Shown here piece after piece: positions 55,220-64,000 of a stretch of DNA of 64,000 bases. Origin of the DNA: Azorinus chamasolen. Its lineage: Eukaryota; Mollusca; Bivalvia; Cardiida; Solecurtidae. The notes beneath the pieces are model-generated. The model was not told the origin of the DNA. It was given only the letters and a program-made list of their open reading frames with translations, and ran no database searches. Made by a program: the position numbers and the translations under genes. Position 1 is the first letter of the stretch. The number at the start of each line of letters is the position of its first letter. The stretch spans positions 81,959,121-82,023,120 of the forward strand of contig OY755244.1 in assembly GCA_963576725.1 (NCBI GenBank), given 5' to 3'.

Positions 55220-55527
55220 TCAGATGGATATGGGAACCAAATGAAAACTATATGGTTTGTTTTTTTCCTTTTTGGATTTCACCTTAGCCCTGTATGTCGC
55301 CACATATTTTGTGTTTTCATACTTTCTTCTTTCTTTCAGTTCTCTGTTTCCATTCATTATGTCAGATCTTTCTTTGGCTCTCTTCATTCTTTTTCTTTCA
55401 CGGTCTTTTGCACGTGCTTCTTCAATTTTGTCTGGTTTTGATTTTATTTTTGCTCTATATCTCCTCATTATTTCAGTTCTTGTTAATTTAGTTTTTGGCT
55501 TTTTCACTGCTATTTCACTTTCACAAT
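55220..55527 (-). CDS. Basic coiled-coil ORF inside the GTCTACGGACTGTAC element
   Basis: Minus-strand frame of about 100 residues, very rich in Arg, Lys and Glu: KTKLTRTEIMRRYRAKIKSK, then EEARAKDRERKRMKRAKERS and YRAKVKSKKEKNK. It should form a charged helix or coiled coil with a repeated YRAK.KSK motif. Similar basic repeats occur in uncharacterised invertebrate proteins, but I cannot name a family. Its upstream part is cut by A4 at 55528; beyond A4 (56768-56800) the minus strand continues open with NTKDENQGGNK after a TTACTTACAG acceptor candidate. It is probably the element's own protein, of unknown role. Confidence 0.5.
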
Positions 55528-56766
55528 TTTTATACGCCCACCTAAAAAGGTGGTCGGATATTGTCGTGGTCCTGTCCGTCCGTTCTTTCGTTCGTTCGTC
55601 CGTCAACATTTTGTTTCTCCGCTGTTTTCTGGGAAAACTATTTGACAGATATTTATGAAACTTCACACAAATGTTAAATGCATCAAGATCTGAAGCTAAC
55701 TTGATTCTGAGATTCATATGATTTTTCATTTCAGAGTTATGGCCCTTGTCCTTAAAAAATATGCAAATAGTTGTCCGCGGTTTTCTGGGAAAACCATTTG
55801 AGAGATATTAATGAAACTTCACACCAATGTTTATTGCATCAAGATCTGAAGCTGAGTCGATTCTGAGGTTCATTTGATTTGTCGTTTCGGCGTTATGGCC
55901 CATTTACTTAAAAAATAGTTTGTCCGCTGTTTTCTGGGAAAACTATTCGAGAGATATTAATGAAACTTCACACAAATGTTTAATGCATCAAGATCTGAAG
56001 CTGAGTTGATTCTGAGGTTCATTTAATTTTTCATTTCAGAGTTATGGCCCTTGTCCTTAAAAGATATGCAAATAGTTTGTCCGCTGTTTTCTGGGAAACT
56101 ATTTGAGAGATAGTAATGGAACTTCACACAAATGTTTAATGCATCAAGATCTGAAGCTGAGCCGATTCTGAGGATCATTTGATTTGTTGTTTCGGAGTTT
56201 TTGGCCCTTGCTCTTAAAAAAAATAATGCAAATCTATGCAAATATGAGGATGGCCATAACTTTTTCAAAATTTTGAAGTAATATTTACTTCAATTTTTTT
56301 ATATGGTTAAACCTTTATGTGAATTTTCACCCATTGCAGGGGTTTTTATATGTCATTTTATTCTAAAGTTATGGCTCTTGAACTTTGTGTGTTCGTTGCT
56401 TTGTTAGTCGGTCAACTTTTAGTTTGTCTGTTGTTTTCTTGGAAAACTATTAAAATGATATAAATGAAACTTAACACAAATGTTTTAAGCAATAAAATTT
56501 GAAGCTGAGTTTATTTTGAGGTTCATTCAGTCTGTCTTTACAGAGTTATGGCCGTTGCACTTTACAAAAATCTGCAAAAATGAGGATTAGCTGTAACTTT
56601 TTTATTAAATAACATATTCACTTCATTTTTTTTAAAAATAGTATCACCTTAATATGGAAATCAAGATCTGAAGCACAGATTAGAAAATGTTAACACTTAT
56701 AAGGCATGTTGAATCAGAGAAAGTTTGCAAGTGGGCGTATTATGTACCATATGCGGTACTCTTGTT
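55528..56766 (+). mobile_element. A-family element (copy A4), full length
   Basis: A-type 5' hairpin (ATACGCCCACC, GGTGGTCGGATA), short TCCG/TTCG microsatellite, about five core units, the A tail and GTGGGCGTAT, then a GTACCATATGCGGTAC hairpin and TCTTGT. It splits the minus-strand ORF of the surrounding element. Confidence 0.87.
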
Positions 56767-57957
56767 TGTTTCCCCCCTGGTTTTCATCTTTTGTGTTTAG
56801 TCTGTAAGTAAATGACAAGTATACATTAAAATTTGTATGTTATGGATAAATGGTACAGTCCGTAGACCTTTTCACCTTTCATATTTACAGTGGTTTAATC
56901 ATTGGAATTGTACATACTGGTTAAGAAGTTTTACTTGTTTAGTTAGTATGCGCCTTAACAAACAGTTTATACATTATTTAGTGTATCATAGGTTATATAG
57001 CTCCACTGTTATACCATATTTTTGCATTTTTTATGCCATTTTGGAATAATTTGTGAACAAAATGAAAACTTATTCAAATAATATTGTTTATATGAGTTTG
57101 AAGAACTACAGAAGCTTATATATTGTAAAAATAATACATAATGTAGTCCTAAAATGCATTTCTGTCATTGTAAATGGTGGTGAAATGTCAGGTCTACGGA
57201 CTGTACGGTCTACGGACAAAGTTTGACAATGATTGGTGAACAAATCATCTGTCAGATGTGGAATGCCTTTCTGGTTGTTTTTTTCTTTGCATCAATCGAA
57301 AATAGAAAATAACAGAGACACATAAGTTTTAAGTAGATATCTCAGAATAATTGTTGTTACACTTAGGTCTACGGACTGTACAAAAAACCCAGTTCTTTAA
57401 GGTTGCATTCCTATTACTTGTAATGCACCTAGACCTATTGTATAGAATCATTTTGTTAACTAATATATGTATAACATTAAAAATTCAGAAAACAGGGATT
57501 CAAACATTTGCTTTGTAGAAATACTGTTGCTTGTTTTAAAATGGTAAGAATTAATGAAAACATAACGACTACATACATTTACAGAATAATATCATATTTT
57601 ACATTTTTTCTCCAATTTTGGATTCGTAAAAAGTATTATTATTTACAATAAATAAGTAACAATATTATACACATAAAACTTTGTTTCTAACATTATCAAC
57701 TTGGAAATTAAATTTCAAAAAAAGGTAAAATTGAGATGCAACATGAAAAGTCTTAAAAAACACCATTATTTGGGAACTTTATGGAAAAATGTGAAGACAG
57801 GATTCTACAGACCATGGCTTGTTATATACCACCTGAAAGGAAAAATGGTTGTCAATCTTGAAATATCAAAATAAACTTGATAAACTTTAGGGTATTTTTC
57901 ACACAATCATATAACAAAGAGCAGGTAGCCATTCCTACCCTGATCTGAGCCAACCCG

Positions 57958-58195
57958 TATATTTATAAACAGATCGAATAACATGCTAAATTATCTTCTA
58001 ACTACTTCCTTATTAAACACGTTGACCTGTGTATTGTTGTAAATTTTAGAGGAGGGACGACGACGAAGTCTTCTTAGAGTATAGATACATTTTATTACTA
58101 ACTCTACAGTCTAAACTATAAGATATTGCAATGAAGAAAATATTCCAAAATAGGGAATTAATATAATACATAAATACTTGAACTGCTCTGATCTA
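57958..58195. other. Unassigned DNA
   Basis: Nothing recognised. It lies between the TIR element and the Penelope-like element. Confidence 0.4.
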
Positions 58196-58910
58196 ATATT
58201 TTGACCACTAAGGGCCTTTTTCAAAGATTATCATGTCAAAATACACGTCACATTTTTGTTACATGCATTCAGCCATAAAATCAAAGAGAATAATGTTGAT
58301 CCAGCGTCATGGTGACATTGTTGTTTTTTAAAATGTCATGACGTCATCAAAATGACGTCATGGGTGCAATGACGTCATGCATGCATTAGCGCATTATCCT
58401 CTGATGTTACAGCCAAATGGTCTGTACGTTTTCAGCCTCCATATCCAATCAGTTTCATGGATCTGTCTTTCAGTTCTACATGCATGGAACATCCGTTTCA
58501 AAACTACAAATCTCAAATCATTACTGCTATGACCACCGATTCCAAAATGTCTGTTTATTGGCTTCTCTCTCTCATGCCTCACATCACTCAAATGTTCTTT
58601 CATTCTCTCCCGAATTTCTCTCTCAGTTTCACTGACATACACCATTATATTGCATTTACTGCATTTAATTGCATATACTACATTTCTTTCTCTACAGTTA
58701 ATATTGGTAGACACATTGTAAACTGATTGCCTATTTGTGTCACTTATACTTGACATTTCAAGAATACTGCAACAATCCTGTTAGTTTTTGAATGCACCAG
58801 TGTGTCACATAGATTTTTATGCTCTTCTTTGTACTAGGAGGATGGCAGGAAGAATTGTTAAGGTACAGCTGTTTGTCTGTAGGTTTAATGGGATGAAGAA
58901 TTGATGTCAC
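58196..58910 (-). pseudogene. Penelope-like element, inverted partial copy (GIY-YIG part)
   Basis: Minus-strand copy of the same element as 59600-60660, head-to-head with it. It encodes NVVYAIKCSKCNIMVYVSET, where the conserved Gly of the VGET motif is Ser, then EREIRERMKEHLSDVRHERE and the C-terminal end RPFGCNIRG. Two internal deletions remove the reverse-transcriptase thumb and part of the linker (near 58775 and 58824). GIY-YIG endonucleases nick target DNA for Penelope-like elements. This copy is defective. Confidence 0.82.
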
Positions 58911-59151
58911 ACAAAAAAGTGCCAATGTTTTACAAGAGATCATTGATGATGGTTTCGGGATCTGGGATGGTACAGTTCAAGAACTGAAAGATTTTGCGAA
59001 ACATGCAAACAGTATTCACCCGAATATTAGTATAGAGCTTAGATATGGTTTGGATCAGATAGAATTTCTGGACACTCTAGTTAAAATAGACAATGGCCAT
59101 ATATACACAGATCTTTATGTTAAACCTACAGACAAACAGCTGTACCTTAAC
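58911..59151 (+). pseudogene. Penelope-like element, reverse transcriptase fragment
   Basis: Plus-strand frame: DGFGIWDGTVQELKDFAKHA, then ELRYGLDQIEFLDTLVKI and IYTDLYVKPTDKQLYL. This is the region after the catalytic palm of Penelope-type reverse transcriptases (IEFLD.. and TDLY.KPTD are the usual motifs). The catalytic YADD region is absent upstream. The frame is interrupted by the hAT element at 59152 and continues at 59614. Confidence 0.8.
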
Positions 59152-59613
59152 TAGTGGTGTAACAATACATCAAACTATCGAACTATCGTGATAGTTCTTT
59201 ATCCCAATTACACTATCGATAGTTATTTCCATTTGACGATAGACTATTGCGATAGTTGCTCTGAGTATCGATAGTTTCGATAGTTCTTTCATATAATTGG
59301 CATTGTGTTTTCAAGATGGCGTCGACCATCGCGGAGATCGAGTTTGTTAAAAACAAAAGTGGTAAAACACAAGTGGCAAAGCCCAATCTATTTTAAATCA
59401 TTTCCACAAACATTTTTAGTAAGTATTTACAACAAAGTTATATCTTACACTGTGCAAATTTGCATTTACAAGTTTTTAAATCTTGGCAATAACTATTGCA
59501 ATGGTATTGCAATAGTTTCCAGCAATAGCAATAGTATCGCAATAGTACTTTCAGCAATAGCAATAGTATTGCAATAGTCAAAACTGGTCCCAATAGTCAA
59601 CCCTAACCGTAAC
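59144..59613. mobile_element. hAT-type MITE with 8-bp target duplication
   Basis: Element 59152-59605, flanked by ACCTTAAC (59144-59151) and ACCGTAAC (59606-59613), one mismatch. Ends TAGTGGTG and, inverted, TAGGGTTG. The uninterrupted sequence is present in the inverted copy at about 58845, which confirms the boundaries. Inside, ATCGATAG-type repeats (59180-59290) and a short frame beginning MASTIAEIEFVKNKSGKTQV look like the start of a BED-finger transposase. Confidence 0.85.
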
Positions 59614-60462
59614 AATTCTTCCTGCCATCCTCCTAGTACAAAGAAGAGCATAGCATATGGTTTGGGACTAAGAATTAAGCGTATATGCGAAAGAGAATCC
59701 GACTATATTAGAGAAAGAAATAAACTCAAGGGCCAGTTAAGGAAGAGAGGATATAGTGGCAGGATGATAGAAAATCAGTTGGTACGGGTGGATAAACTTG
59801 ACAGATCTGCCACATTAGTAAAGAAACAAACAGTTAGATCTAATAGGAAAATGAATAGGGATCCTTTAGTTTTGACGTATTCAAATCTGCTACCGAATAT
59901 ACATGACATTGTCAAAAAACATTCAAAAGTTTTGCATCAATCAGACCGGCTTAAAGAAGTATTCCAACAACTGCCTATCGTAGCATTCAGGCGTGATAAA
60001 AATCTATGTGACACACTGGTGCATTCAAAAACTAACAGGATTGTTAGACCAAGCAATACAGTCTGTTCACAGGGTTGTGCTACTTGCAGTATTCTTGAAA
60101 TGTCAAGTATAAGTGACACAAATAGGCAATCAGTTTACAATGTGTCTACCAATATTAACTGTAGAGAAAGAAATGTAGTATATGCAATTAAATGCAGTAA
60201 ATGCAATATAATGGTGTATGTCGGTGAAACTGAGAGAGAAATTCGGGAGAGAATGAAAGAACATTTGAGTGATGTGAGGCATGAGAGAGAGAAGCCAATA
60301 AATAGACATTTTGGAATCGGTGGTCATAGCAGTGATGATGTGAGATTTGTAGTTTTGAAACGGATGTTTCATGCATGTAGAACTGAAAGACAGATCCATG
60401 AAACTGATTGGATATGGAGGCTGAGAACGTACAGACCATTTGGCTGTAACATCAGAGGATAA
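59614..60462 (+). CDS. Penelope-like element: RT thumb, linker and GIY-YIG endonuclease
   Basis: Open frame of 266 codons from ATG 59662, with coding sequence continuing upstream to the hAT junction. In order: RT thumb (LRIKRICERESDYIRERNKL, RKRGYSGRMIENQL), linker with LVLTYSNLLPNIHDIVKK, a Cys-rich CSQGCATCSILE block, then the endonuclease YAIKCSKCNIMVYVGETERE with its R..MKEHLSDV helix and NRHFG and ending CNIRG. Penelope-like retroelements encode RT plus this nuclease and move by target-primed reverse transcription. The nuclease motifs appear intact, but the RT catalytic part is missing, so the copy is defective. Confidence 0.87.
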   Translation, partial: NSSCHPPSTKKSIAYGLGLRIKRICERESDYIRERNKLKGQLRKRGYSGRMIENQLVRVDKLDRSATLVKKQTVRSNRKMNRDPLVLTYSNLLPNIHDIVKKHSKVLHQSDRLKEVFQQLPIVAFRRDKNLCDTLVHSKTNRIVRPSNTVCSQGCATCSILEMSSISDTNRQSVYNVSTNINCRERNVVYAIKCSKCNIMVYVGETEREIRERMKEHLSDVRHEREKPINRHFGIGGHSSDDVRFVVLKRMFHACRTERQIHETDWIWRLRTYRPFGCNIRG

Positions 60463-60665
60463 TGCGCTAATGCATGCATGACGTCGTTGCACCCATGACG
60501 TCATTTTGATGACGTCATGACATTTTAAAAAACAACTCAATGTCACCATGACGCTGGATCAACATTATTCTCTTTGATTTTATGGCTGAATGCATGTAAC
60601 AAAAATGTGACGTGTATTTTGACATGATAATCTTTGAAAAAGGCCCTTAGTGGTCGAAATATTAG
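60463..60665 (+). other. Penelope-like element 3' non-coding region
   Basis: Matches (inverted) 58196-58390. Contains several ACGTCAT palindromes (CATGACGTCATTTTGATGAC), then CTTTGAAAAAGGCCCTTAGT and GGTCGAAATATTAG. The latter is reminiscent of a decayed hammerhead core (see findings). Confidence 0.6.
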
Positions 60666-60924
60666 ATCAGAGCAGTTCAAGTATTTATATAAGATATTGT
60701 CGAGCCATTTCAACCGTGAGCTCTCAACTAGTCCAAATCCAGTTGAAAAGTCCCTTCTCTCACTTGAGTCCTGGCTTATATGTTTATACTCATTCTGTAG
60801 GGGCGAACATGTTAGCAGGCTAGACAAAGGACACTAGTTAGCAATGATTAACTGCCTTTGTTCAGTGCTGTCCTGTCTGACTGGTGTGATTAGAATTCTA
60901 ACAAGTTCCATCTACTGAAATTGT
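60666..60924. other. Unassigned DNA with a short open frame
   Basis: A 67-codon frame at 60634-60837 reads FNRELSTSPNPVEKSLLSLE near its middle. It may be Penelope-associated 5' sequence or chance. No other feature seen. Confidence 0.3.
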
Positions 60925-61164
60925 TTTTAGTCCCCCACCGGTTACCGGTTGGGGGACTATAGGTTTGCTCGATTCCGTCTGTCTGTCACGCTTCTTGTCC
61001 AGGCCATATCTCCTGCAAAGTTATGCCAAATTCATTATAACTTCACACATTGAAGAAGCATGATGAGGGCTAGTGTCATGCACAAGGGCCATAACTCTAG
61101 CATCAATATTTTTGGAGTTATTCCCCTTTTACATATTTTTTTGTCTGGACAATAACTCTTTATT
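60925..61164 (+). mobile_element. F-family element (copy F2), complete 5' end
   Basis: TAGTCCCCCACCGGTTACC pairs with CCGGTTGGGGGACTA in the 5' hairpin. Then a short GTCTGTCTGTC microsatellite and core to 61164, where the I-type hairpin begins. This copy supplies the true F start. Confidence 0.8.
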
Positions 61165-62340
61165 ACCGGGTTTTCCACTGAAAACTCCGGTTATTGAAAT
61201 GGTGATGTACGGCGGGCGGGCGGGCGGGCAGTTGCAAGTTTTGTCCGGAGGATAACTCCTATATGGCTCATGCCATTGGATTGAAACTTCATACATAGAA
61301 AGATCATGATAAGAGGAAGTGTCATGCACAAGGTCCATAACTCTGGCTTCACTAATATTGGAGTTATGCCCCCTTGATCTTAAAAATGTGTCAGTCCATA
61401 TGTGCGTCCATCCGGTCTTGTCCGGGCTATAACTCAGAATCCCATGGATGGATTGCGAAATCATTTGGCATAAATGTTCCTCTAGACGGTACGGCATGTC
61501 GCATAAAAAAACCATGTCAATAGCTGAAAGGTCAAGGTCATACTTAGATGTCAAAGGTCAAATTCATGTATATTTTTAACCGGATTAACAGATTTTGCTT
61601 GTCCGAAGCATATCTCCTACACTACTTTGGCTAGGATCACCAAATATGGTGTGTGAGTACATCATGGGATGGCGGAGTGTCGCATACTATTTATAGGTTT
61701 ATGTGACCTTGACCTTGGGCTTCATTTACAAGAAAAACTTGTCCGGAGCATAACTCCTATACGGAATCAGCTAGGATCATCAAATATGGTGTGTGAGTTC
61801 ATCTTGGGATGGCGGAGTGTCACATACTATTTTCAGGTCAATGTGACCTTGACCTTGAACTTTGACCTCATTTACAAAAAAAGCTTGTCCGGAGCATATC
61901 CCCTACATGACTTCAGCTAGGATCACCAAATATGGTGTGTGAGTACATCTTGGGATGGCGGAGTGTCACATACTATTTATAGGTCAATGTGACCTTGACC
62001 TTGGGCTTCATTTACAAGAAAAACTTGTCCGGAGCATAACTCCTATACAGAATCAGCTAGGATCACCAAATATGGTGTGTGAGTTCATCTTGGGATGGCA
62101 GAGTGTCGCATACTATTTTTAGGTCAATGTGACCTTGACCTTGAACTTTGACCTCATTTGCAAAAAAGCTTGTCATCAGCATATCTCCTACACTCCTTCA
62201 GCTAGGATCACCAAATATGGTGTGTGTGTGTACATCTTCGGATGGTGGAGTGTCGCGTACTATTTATAGGTCAATGTGACCTTGACCTTGACCTTGGGCT
62301 TCATTTACAAGAAAAACTTGTCCGGAGCATACCTCCAATT
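61163..62340 (+). mobile_element. I-type HINE-like element with 135-bp core repeats
   Basis: TTACCGGGTTTTCCACTG and GAAAACTCCGGTTATT form the 5' hairpin, then CGGGCGGGCGGGCGGGC microsatellite (about 61210-61229). After one D-like unit and a spacer, about six units of about 135 bp run from 61600 to 62335 with CTTGTCCGGAGCATAACTCC, GGATCACCAAATATGGTGTG, GGGATGGCGGAGTGTC and ATGTGACCTTGACCTTG. No I-type 3' end was found. Confidence 0.7.
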
Positions 62341-62527
62341 CATGGGAAAAAATATGAAATATTATTTTTCTCTGAAACCATTAGGCTTAGACCTTTAATT
62401 AATGGCATACTGCTTTGCCTTGTGGTTCTCTACCAATGTTGTACAAATGATGACTTCTTGGTCAAAAATGGCCCCGCCCCTGGGTTATCTCAGGTGAGCG
62501 CTTCAGGGCCTCATGGCTCTCTTGTTT
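62341..62527 (+). mobile_element. B-like element, 3' part
   Basis: TTCTCTGAAACCATTAGGC, AAAAATGGCCCCGCCCC and CTCAGGTGAGCGCTTC, then AGGGCC-TCAT-GGCTCT and CTTGTT. One to two core units only. Confidence 0.7.
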
Positions 62528-62884
62528 TATTGGTCATTTCACACAAAAACTGGCATTATGTACTGCCTACCACTTTATTTGCCTATATATCTGGATCAAG
62601 GTATAATTGCATAGCTTTATTGACGTCATTTGAATTTCTCAAAGACCAGTTTTAGGCATTTTGACCTAAGGCAAAATTGGCAAAAGTTGTAAACAGTAGA
62701 TCTTGGTCAACCAGTCACTTGGTATTAGATCTGAATCCAGTTCAAGTTTATTCAGCAGTGAAAAGGTGAAAGCAGTGCACTAAGCTTCTGTCATCTGCTA
62801 GAAATGTTGTCCACTGAAAAATTAACGTTGTCAATATATTACTGTAACTCAGGTGAGCGATATAGGGCCAATGGCCCTCTTGTT
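62528..62884. other. Unassigned DNA ending in a B-type terminus
   Basis: At about 62850 CTCAGGTGAGCGATAT, AGGGCC-AAT-GGCCCT and CTTGTT form another B-type 3' end. The preceding 300 bp lack the B core and a gene. Confidence 0.5.
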
Positions 62885-64000
62885 TTTTATACGCCCACCT
62901 AATAAAGGTGGTCGTATATTGTCGTGGCCCTGTCCGTTCGTTCGTTCGTTCGTCAACATTTTGTTTGTCCGCAGTTTTCTGGGAAAACTATTTGACAGAT
63001 ATTAATGAAACTTCACACAAATGTTAAATGCATCAAGATCTGAAGCTGAGTTGATTCTGAGGTTCATTTGATTTTTCATTTCAGAGTTATGGCCCTTGTC
63101 CTTAAAAATATGCAAATAGTTTGTGCGCTGTTTTCTGGGAAAACTGTTTGAGAGATATTAATGAAACTTCACATAAATGTTTAATGCATCAAGATCTGAA
63201 GCTGAGTCGATTCTGAGGTTCATTTGATTTGTCGTTTCGGAGTTATGGCCCTTTTACTTAAAAATAATGCAAATACATGCAAATAGTTTGTCCGCTGTTT
63301 TCTGGGAAAACTGTTTGAGAGATATTAATGAAACTTCACATTAATGTTTAATGCATCAAGATCTGATGCTGAGTTGATTCTGAGGTTCATTTGATTTTTC
63401 ATTTCAGAGTTATGGCCCTTGTCCTTAAAAAATATGCAAATAGTTTGTCCGCCGTTTTCTGGGATAACTATTTGACAGATATTAATAAAACTTCACACAA
63501 ATGTTTAATGCATCAAGATCTGAAGCTAAGTCGATTCTGAGGTTCATTTGATTTATCGTTTCGGAGTTATGGCCCTTTTACTTAAAAAATATACAAATAC
63601 ATGCAAATAGTTTGTCCGCTGTTTTCTGGGAAAACTATTTGACAGATATTAATGAAACTTCACACAAATGTTAAATGCATCAAGATCTGAAGCTGAGTTG
63701 ATTCTGAGGTTCATTTGATTTTTCATTTCAATGTTATGGCCCTTGTCCTTAAAAAATATGCAAATAGTTTGTCCGCTGTTTTCTGGGAAAACTATTTGAG
63801 AGATATTAATGAAACTTCACACAAATGTTAAATGCATCAAGATCTGAAGCTGAGTTGATTCTGAGGTTCATTTGATTTGTAGTTTTGGAGTTATGGCCCT
63901 TTTACTTAAAAAATAATGCAAATACATGCAAATAGTTTGTCCGCTGTTTTCTGGGAAAACTATTTGAGAGATATTAATAAAACTTCACACAAAAGTTTTA
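62885..64000 (+). mobile_element. A-family element (copy A5), runs off the window
   Basis: Complete A 5' hairpin and TTCG microsatellite followed by about six and a half core units (period about 155-165 bp). The end lies beyond 64000. Confidence 0.85.

Larger units (their letters stand above)
53909..57957. mobile_element. 4-kb TIR element with recurrent GTCTACGGACTGTAC motif
   Basis: Inverted ends of about 25 bp, CGGGTTGGCTCAGATCAGGG at the left and its inverse at the right, with TAT on both outer sides (possible 3-bp duplication). About 2.8 kb is its own AT-rich DNA; A4 accounts for the rest. GTCTACGGACTGTAC occurs at 54093, 54448, 55147, 57192 and 57367, inverted at 56853, with shortened forms at 54801 and 57207. 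One coding block (minus strand) lies near 55.2-55.5 kb. No known transposase was found, so the superfamily is unknown. Confidence 0.75.

Noticed and set aside
58380..58940. Plus-strand proteins antisense to the Penelope-like element
   Set aside because: Shadow frames of the minus-strand endonuclease; the mirror frames also occur at 60130-60549.
8835..64000. An autonomous Helentron (Rep/helicase) gene
   Set aside because: Looked for long frames with helicase or HUH-type motifs in the listed translations and found none; all copies appear non-autonomous.

Overview
The window looks like repeat-saturated intronic DNA from a mollusc, most likely a bivalve. The evidence is AT-rich DNA, spliced host exons tens of kilobases apart, and very many copies of the hairpin, microsatellite and tandem-core elements typical of bivalve genomes (pearl-like, Helentron-associated elements). 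No prokaryotic or organellar genes are visible. Species cannot be fixed from the sequence alone.

Host gene: three plus-strand exons (17884-18002, 34700-34822, 48039-48155) share compatible phases. They encode an internal part of a CXXC-type zinc-finger protein, and all eight zinc-binding cysteines are present across the first two. The introns are 16.7 kb and 13.2 kb and are filled almost entirely by nested mobile elements. Two further exon-like blocks (37195-37364 and 37515-37650) encode a PCNA-box-like motif and half a zinc finger, probably a relic transposase gene inside intron 2.

Layout: 1-3710 is mostly unassigned DNA with a 36-bp minisatellite and one small ORF. 3711-4733 is a long-inverted-repeat (Mutator-like) element with a 9-bp target duplication. 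5500-14560 is a decayed minus-strand Ty1/copia retrotransposon (gag relic, protease, integrase, reverse transcriptase, RNase H), split by SINEs, a hAT-like MITE, a D-family element and an A-family element. 15380-17708 holds a foldback element and a pogo/Tigger-like element with another element inside it. 18033-34661 is intron 1, a stack of families E, F, B, G, A and C with MITEs. 34823-48038 is intron 2, with families B, H and C and a 7.85-kb TA-flanked element. 48156-53360 has family H and D copies, a tandem duplication and a DIRS-like ORF1 relic. 53909-57957 is a 4-kb terminal-inverted-repeat element carrying a recurrent 15-bp motif. 58200-60660 is a Penelope-like retroelement with a head-to-head partial copy. 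60925-64000 is more families F, I, B and A.

The most notable system is a set of at least eight unrelated-looking element families (called A-H here) with one plan. Each has a 5' hairpin, a tetranucleotide or trinucleotide microsatellite, a tandem core of roughly 130-320 bp units, an inverted copy of the 5' end near the 3' end, then a short hairpin and a terminal CTTGTT or similar. They insert between T and T without duplication, which fits non-autonomous Helentron (HINE) elements. No Rep/helicase gene was seen. Several cores carry dense TCAAGGTCA motifs that match orphan nuclear-receptor sites.
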